From Liolophura sinensis (lineage: Eukaryota > Mollusca > Polyplacophora > Chitonida > Chitonidae), in the NCBI RefSeq assembly GCF_032854445.1, contig NC_088307.1, positions 14,522,017 to 14,586,016 on the forward strand: a stretch of 64,000 nt of DNA. The letters run 5' to 3'. The notes under the pieces are model-generated. The model worked only from the letters and a program-made list of their open reading frames with translations. It ran no database searches and had not been told where the DNA came from. This document shows positions 59,463 to 64,000 of the stretch, in pieces. The number at the start of each line of letters is the position of its first letter. Position 1 is the stretch's first letter. The translations under genes and the position numbers were made by a program.

Positions 59463-59905
59463 CTACTGCGCCGATTTTGATGAGACTTACCATACATTTT
59501 GGCTATCACCTGGACATGTACATTAAGTATAGTGGCAATCGGATAATTATTTTTATAATTACCCTCATTTAGGGCTTTTTACGCAATAGTGCTTTTCCAT
59601 GAATCCAGATTTTGGCCATTCAACTTTTCCTCAGTTGTTGAACCTATTTTTATGAATCTTAGCCTACATGTACACCTTCCATATCATCAAAACTTGAGCA
59701 TGCTTAAGTTCAATTATAATCGGCTGACTATTTTCATAATTATTCTCGTTCCGGTACTTAGTGGAATAATGGATTTTCATGTACACAGATATGCGACTCC
59801 TGCTAAGTTTCCATTTTCCCTGAAACTTTGTGTATATTTTTCATAGCATGTAAACATCTACATGCTTAACAATAATGAAAATCTGATTATTATTTTTTAT
59901 ATTTT
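59463..59905. repeat. Degenerate tandem repeat of about 165-185 bp, ~2.5 units
   Basis: Three related strings recur in order: GTACATTAAGTATAGTGGCAAT with CGGATAATTATTTTTATAAT; GCATGCTTAAGTTCAATTA with CGGCTGACTATTTTCATAAT; and CTACATGCTTAACAATAATG with TCTGATTATTATTTTTTATA. The first two also share GGGCTTTTTACG/CGGTACTTAGTGG and TTTTCCATG/TTTTCATG ends. Units are strongly diverged, so the array is old. Confidence 0.65.
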
Positions 59906-60537
59906 GAAATTTTGAAAGATCGAAGAGTGGTATTTTGGATATCTGGATTCCAGCTTTCCATGGCATTGGACAGGAAATTGTTCGATTTCGTGGGTGTGTT
60001 CTTGATGCCTTTAAATAGGCAGTTCACGACCGTTTTAGCTGTTGTTCCACCAATGCGGCGTGCATTTCTGTATATCACACGTTAGAACGTTCATCAATTA
60101 CTTGCCACAAGTCGATGGTTTATCCAGGGCACACCGCTTTCCACCACCATTTAAGGTGACCTCCACAAGAGTAATAATATACTCTTTCATTTGTTTCCAT
60201 TTCTTTTCATTTTCTGGCTGAACGTTTAAACATGATATGAGTCGCCGTGTATGTAAAATTCAGATTTGTATCGCCAAGTCAGATCAGGCAAGAATACTTT
60301 AAAGGTAGTAATTGTTGTTACTACCTCGGCTAGCGAAGCTGATCCTATTCATCCGTACAATAACAGGCTTTTTAGATAGATTGTAGGGGATAAATTCTGT
60401 TTCATTATGCCTTCCCTTTTGGAATTACTTTTCTATGAACACAGCTATATTCGATTTCTCCACTGAGTGAAGCACACCAATTGATTCCTCGTGGTCGCAT
60501 GGATGACAAGTTGTAAATACGAGTTCAAACCCCAAGG

Positions 60538-60610
60538 ATACATACGTACATGTACATACATGCATACATACATACTCACATATATACATAAATACACACA
60601 TACCTACCTG
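60538..60610. repeat. (ACAT)n impure simple repeat
   Basis: ACATAC/ACATGC units with several substitutions (CATACATGCATACATACATA). It lies directly before SINE1. Confidence 0.9.
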
Positions 60611-60618
60611 TTTATTTT

Positions 60619-60888
60619 GGGGGGATTCTGTGACCGAGCTCATTAACGTGTCAGCGCGGCGCAATGGCTCAGGAGCCTCTCATCAATGCGGCCATTGTGA
60701 GTTCAAGTCCAGCTCATGCTGACTTCGTATCCGGTCCAACGTGGGAAGGCCTGTCGGCAACCGGACGATGGTCGTGGATTTTCGAGCTCGGTTTCCACCA
60801 TACCACCATACATACTGGCTAACGCCCTATAAATGAAATATGTTTGAGTACGGCGTAAAACACCAATCAAATAAATAAATAAAAAAAT
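60619..60888 (+). repeat. SINE1, near full length, diverged
   Basis: It begins GGGGGGATTCTGTGACCGAG, has GTGAGTTCAAGTCCAGCTCA at the B box, and ends GTTTGAGTACGGCGTAAAAC then ACCAATCAAATAAATAAATA. A small local rearrangement around 60797-60815 repeats TACCACCATAC. Target duplication is unclear. The 109-codon minus frame here is a SINE shadow. Confidence 0.92.
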
Positions 60889-62274
60889 ATATACATATAG
60901 TACATCATGGGATCGCTTAGCCAGAAAGTACTTAATGATTTCAGAAATGTTCATATGCTGTTGTGGAGAGGTGGCCCTGGTTCTAGCGGTTAAAGATTCT
61001 TTGTTCCATTTCTTAGCGAAGTATCGTTGCATATCTAAACCTTGATTACGTCAGAAAACAGCGAGCGTGACAAGTGCATTGATCCTTAAGCGGACAGCTT
61101 GACAAGGGCTCCAAATGTGATTGTTTCCTCTCCCCAATTAGGGAAAGAGAAGGCACCTGCTAGTGCCCACGCCTTTTGTCACTGGCAGCATTTATGTGGG
61201 TGGGAAAAGTGCGGTTTTGTTTGTCTGTTGGTGAACCTGGGGTGTGTGGGACGTAACAGACCAGGCCGTTAGCACAAGGGGCAGTGGCAGACAGGCAATA
61301 AGGATGTCTGTCAACCTGGACAGTTTTCAACCTACTTGTATCGATTTCTGGGTGTTATGAGAACTATTACACGGTTAAGATCGCGATAAACGTTCTGACC
61401 TCCCCATAACCTAATGTTGACGTGATATGGATGCTTATTGGGACGCGATGGAGTTTTCGCGTGGGCATATAACTGAGATCGACGAGCCTTTTTATTTTTG
61501 TGGGAAAATGCTGATTTTCAGGACAAGATGAGGAATAGCCCATTAACAAACAGGCTTTTGATCATAACAAAATGTTCTATCCATGTTTCTTCTTGCAGTG
61601 TTTTCTAAGGTGCAGTTTTGATATGTATGGACATTGTGACGGACATTCACATAGCTGACCGAAGCACAAACATGTAAGGCGTATTAAATGTACAAAAAAA
61701 CTTAGTGATTAGGCTTAGTGGGAATAACAAGTTGTTTTGAACAAGTCCCGACCGCTAGAGAATGCAGTTGGATGGTGCTCAGGTACAGTACAAAGGACGT
61801 TGGCTTACCTACATTGCACCCCAGGCATCTGGGTTTCGTCTTCAGTTAACATTGACTACTGTCATATATAAGTGGAACATTTCTGAGGAGAGCAATATGT
61901 CAGATATATTCATAAATACACAAACAAACCAACTTATGGACAGCTCATCTTCTGGTGATTACATTTGCATTGTATTGGACAATCAAGCCACGGACAAAAA
62001 TCCTGAGTAAAGCAAAGCGTAGTGGGGGAGATTTGAAGAACTCATTCTCAACCTTTCCCTTCTGCTACTGCTTGAAGAGTATCCGCCCTGTTTAGTACAA
62101 AACGTGCCCGGCCAGACCACAGTAAACACTTGAAACAATTCATTAATGAACTTTAATAGTAGCCCATATGGGATTTCTTCAAAAAGATGAAAACTGAACT
62201 ATGCATCCTTAGCAGTTACAGTGGGGTAAAGGGAGTAGATATCAGTCTTGTGTTAATTAACCCGGAGCGTCCAG
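60889..62274. other. Unannotated stretch
   Basis: An 82-codon plus frame at 61762-62010 has no domain I recognise. Nothing else is seen. Confidence 0.45.
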
Positions 62275-62625
62275 TGGGTGTGTTGGCTACACACAAATGT
62301 CTGATACGTATCTATACGTCGAAACAGACATTCGTATACTAGCCGTCAACCATTAAGGACGTTCAAGATCAATAATCGCAAGGCCAATTCCCAAAAACGA
62401 CGTATAAGAACAAACCACCAAAGAACTAAGAAAGTACATCAAGCACGAAATAGGACGGAATCAAGCAAAGACAAGCGACAACAGTTCTCATTGCCGTTGG
62501 AAAGACAAAAGTTCGGTTTTAGGCGACTGAGAGATATCAGTATTTAATCATGCTAGAACATCAGTTGTCGAAAACAAAATGTGTATCTCAGTTGCGCTTT
62601 GAATGCAACTGTTCATACAACGTGG
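62275..62625 (+). repeat. Repeat C, apparently near full length
   Basis: Landmarks CATTCGTATACTAGCCGTCA, TTCAAGATCAATAATCGCAA, CAATTCCCAAAAACGACGTA, AAAGACAAGCGACAACAGTT, and GTATCTCAGTTGCGCTTTGA then TGCAACTGTTCATA follow the order and spacing of the 50.1-kb copy. Confidence 0.85.
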
Positions 62626-62784
62626 CCTAGCTCTACCAGATTTGAGACATGGCTCAGGAGGTTCCTGGTTTACATCAGGCCGTTTCTTAGATACAGTGAT
62701 GAGGTGCGGTTGTCTCAACCAGTTCCATCTCACTTGCCTTTTTTCGCCGCAATCATAACCATGATGTTTTCCCAGTTACACTAC

Positions 62785-62816
62785 CGAACCCCAATCAAAT
62801 AAATATATAAATAATT
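62785..62816 (+). repeat. Possible SINE1 tail remnant
   Basis: ACCCCAATCAAATAAATATA resembles the SINE1 3' terminus. Nothing before it is convincingly SINE1. Confidence 0.35.
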
Positions 62817-63256
62817 CACGCGTTTGTCGGCAACCGGAATTAGAACCCTTCGTGTCAGGTCCTAATGCTTTGAAATGTTTAGAGGCGCCCTGTCGATCGG
62901 AGGTTGATTTATCATCAATCAATCGTAAGCACAACAGTGTCGTGCCAATAACAGATGACAACGTAATGCGTGTGTTAATATTTGATAAGCTTTGATGCTA
63001 TGGTTTCATATGTAACACGGATGAAACGCCGCAAGAACCGTAGTTAGAAGAGCATCCAACTCTTCGCCGGAACCTTGAAACCTCGGCTCTAACAAGGGAT
63101 AATGGATGGTTAAATGTAGTATGTGTGACCAAGGCTTCTTTGCGAGTGCTTCAGGCACAAAGCGATAAGTGTATAAGGGTCATTTGCTGATCAAAGTAAA
63201 ATTTGTTCCATTACTAATAAATCACTCCATTGTAAATTAGAATGAAATGCCTATCA
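62817..63256. other. Unannotated stretch
   Basis: No gene or dispersed repeat is recognised. Confidence 0.45.
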
Positions 63257-63288
63257 ATCAATCAGTCAGTCAATCAATCAAATCAAAG
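63257..63288. repeat. (ATCA)n simple repeat
   Basis: ATCAATCAATCAGTCAGTCA then ATCAATCAAATCAA. It could be the tail of a decayed SINE3-like element; the preceding sequence is not clearly related. Confidence 0.8.
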
Positions 63289-63779
63289 ATGCTGAAGAAG
63301 ACACACAGCCGTTGGCGATACCAAACTCTGAAATGACAGGTAAGGGTGGCAACGAAGTACAGGCCTTCAGGTGAGATAAATTAGGAATGGTCTATTTATA
63401 CTGTATTTATAATAAATTATCACATACACGATTTGGACAAAGCTTTGAAGAATACATGAAGTACATCATACCAGTTTATGATTTCGAACATTTTTTCTGT
63501 GTGTGTTTTTTTTTAACAGTGTGTCTTATTTATGCTGCTGGCTTATGGCTACTTACCGTCGGTAAGATGTATTAAGTATTCAGGATGATGTCGAAGAAAA
63601 AAGTCCTATTTGTTGATATGAATTTTATTTGCCTCTACTGTTTCCTGTCGACGAAGGTACAGCTGAAATGCTGTAACTGATTCCCAACACAAGAGAATCA
63701 ATCAGTTCAAGGAGACAACCAATCCGTAAACACATTAACCTCCACCTGACCTAGATAAGGTGATTTTCAGTGATTTATA
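63289..63779. other. Unannotated stretch
   Basis: AT-rich, nothing recognised. Confidence 0.5.
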
Positions 63780-63808
63780 TCTATCACTGCGATAAACGCA
63801 GTGATAGA
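63780..63808. repeat. Perfect hairpin, 12-bp stem, 5-base loop
   Basis: TCTATCACTGCG, loop ATAAA, CGCAGTGATAGA. The stem is perfect. It may be chance, a DNA-binding dimer site, or part of a lost MITE. Confidence 0.85.
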
Positions 63809-63975
63809 ATCAAGACATTTACTGAAAAGCTTTTAGTCATTATAAAAAGGAAGTGGTATCCTGCAATGTATGCTTCTGTCTATGGGCTAGATTTCCCGCT
63901 CAGTAGTTCACGCTAACCCACACATATGAAACATGGTATGACACAAGCATGCGGTGAACTTTTTAGCCAAAGATA

Positions 63976-64000
63976 AAAATGACTACAGCATGAGACAGAG
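63976..64000 (+). repeat. Possible start of another repeat A copy at the window edge
   Basis: GACTACAGCATGAGACAGAG at 63981-64000 resembles the start of other repeat A copies (GACTACAGCGTAGAGAG). The window ends before the diagnostic core. Confidence 0.35.

Overview
This window looks like nuclear DNA of a lophotrochozoan animal, most likely a mollusc. The reasons are moderate AT richness (by eye), no bacterial-style gene packing, many tRNA-derived SINEs, and SINE 3' ends of the kinds I know from bivalve and gastropod genomes. One type ends in a GTAAAACACCAATCAAATAAA-like tail. Another ends in GTTGAGTACGACGTTAAACC followed by a simple repeat. I cannot name the species.

I find no protein-coding gene, tRNA gene or rRNA gene that I can defend. 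The open frames are short, overlap on opposite strands, and many are read-through of SINEs or minisatellites. The window is best read as a gene desert or very large intron. Two weak coding-like patches are flagged (4.15-4.68 kb on + and 47.6-47.9 kb on -). One short stretch near 41.5 kb resembles a decayed LTR-retrotransposon RNase H domain.

The readable content is repeats. SINE1 (about 270 bp; A and B boxes visible in intact copies) has about 16 full or partial copies. SINE2 (about 290-330 bp) has four copies. SINE3, with an AATC tail, has one. Two further interspersed families were recognised only by comparing stretches of this window. Repeat A is about 280 bp, has no visible terminal inverted repeats, one probable 4-bp target duplication and nine or ten copies. 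Repeat C is about 330 bp with four copies. There is also a 128-bp fold-back MITE near 36.9 kb and a diverged 0.5-kb tandem duplication at 8.2-9.3 kb. Minisatellites have periods of 9, 9, 17, 18, 31, 38, about 50 and about 69 bp.

Several insertions are nested and give a relative order of events: SINE1 inside the 18-bp minisatellite (33.5 kb, 10-bp target duplication), SINE1 inside a SINE2 (57.9 kb), SINE1 inside repeat A (13.6 kb), and repeat A inside the 38-bp minisatellite (22.7 kb).

Layout: 0-5 kb has SINE3, SINE2 and one ORF-rich patch. At 6.2-6.8 kb lies a possible enhancer-like block. 7.5-9.3 kb is a dense repeat cluster. 9.3-20 kb is mostly unique, with SINE1 at 13.6 and 18.0 kb. 20.4-21.1 kb is another enhancer-like block. 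22-23 kb and 31-34 kb are minisatellite zones. 35-37 kb holds repeat A copies and the MITE. 37-50 kb is largely featureless. 50-63 kb is again rich in SINEs and repeat C. All repeat boundaries come from reading by eye and may be off by several bases.
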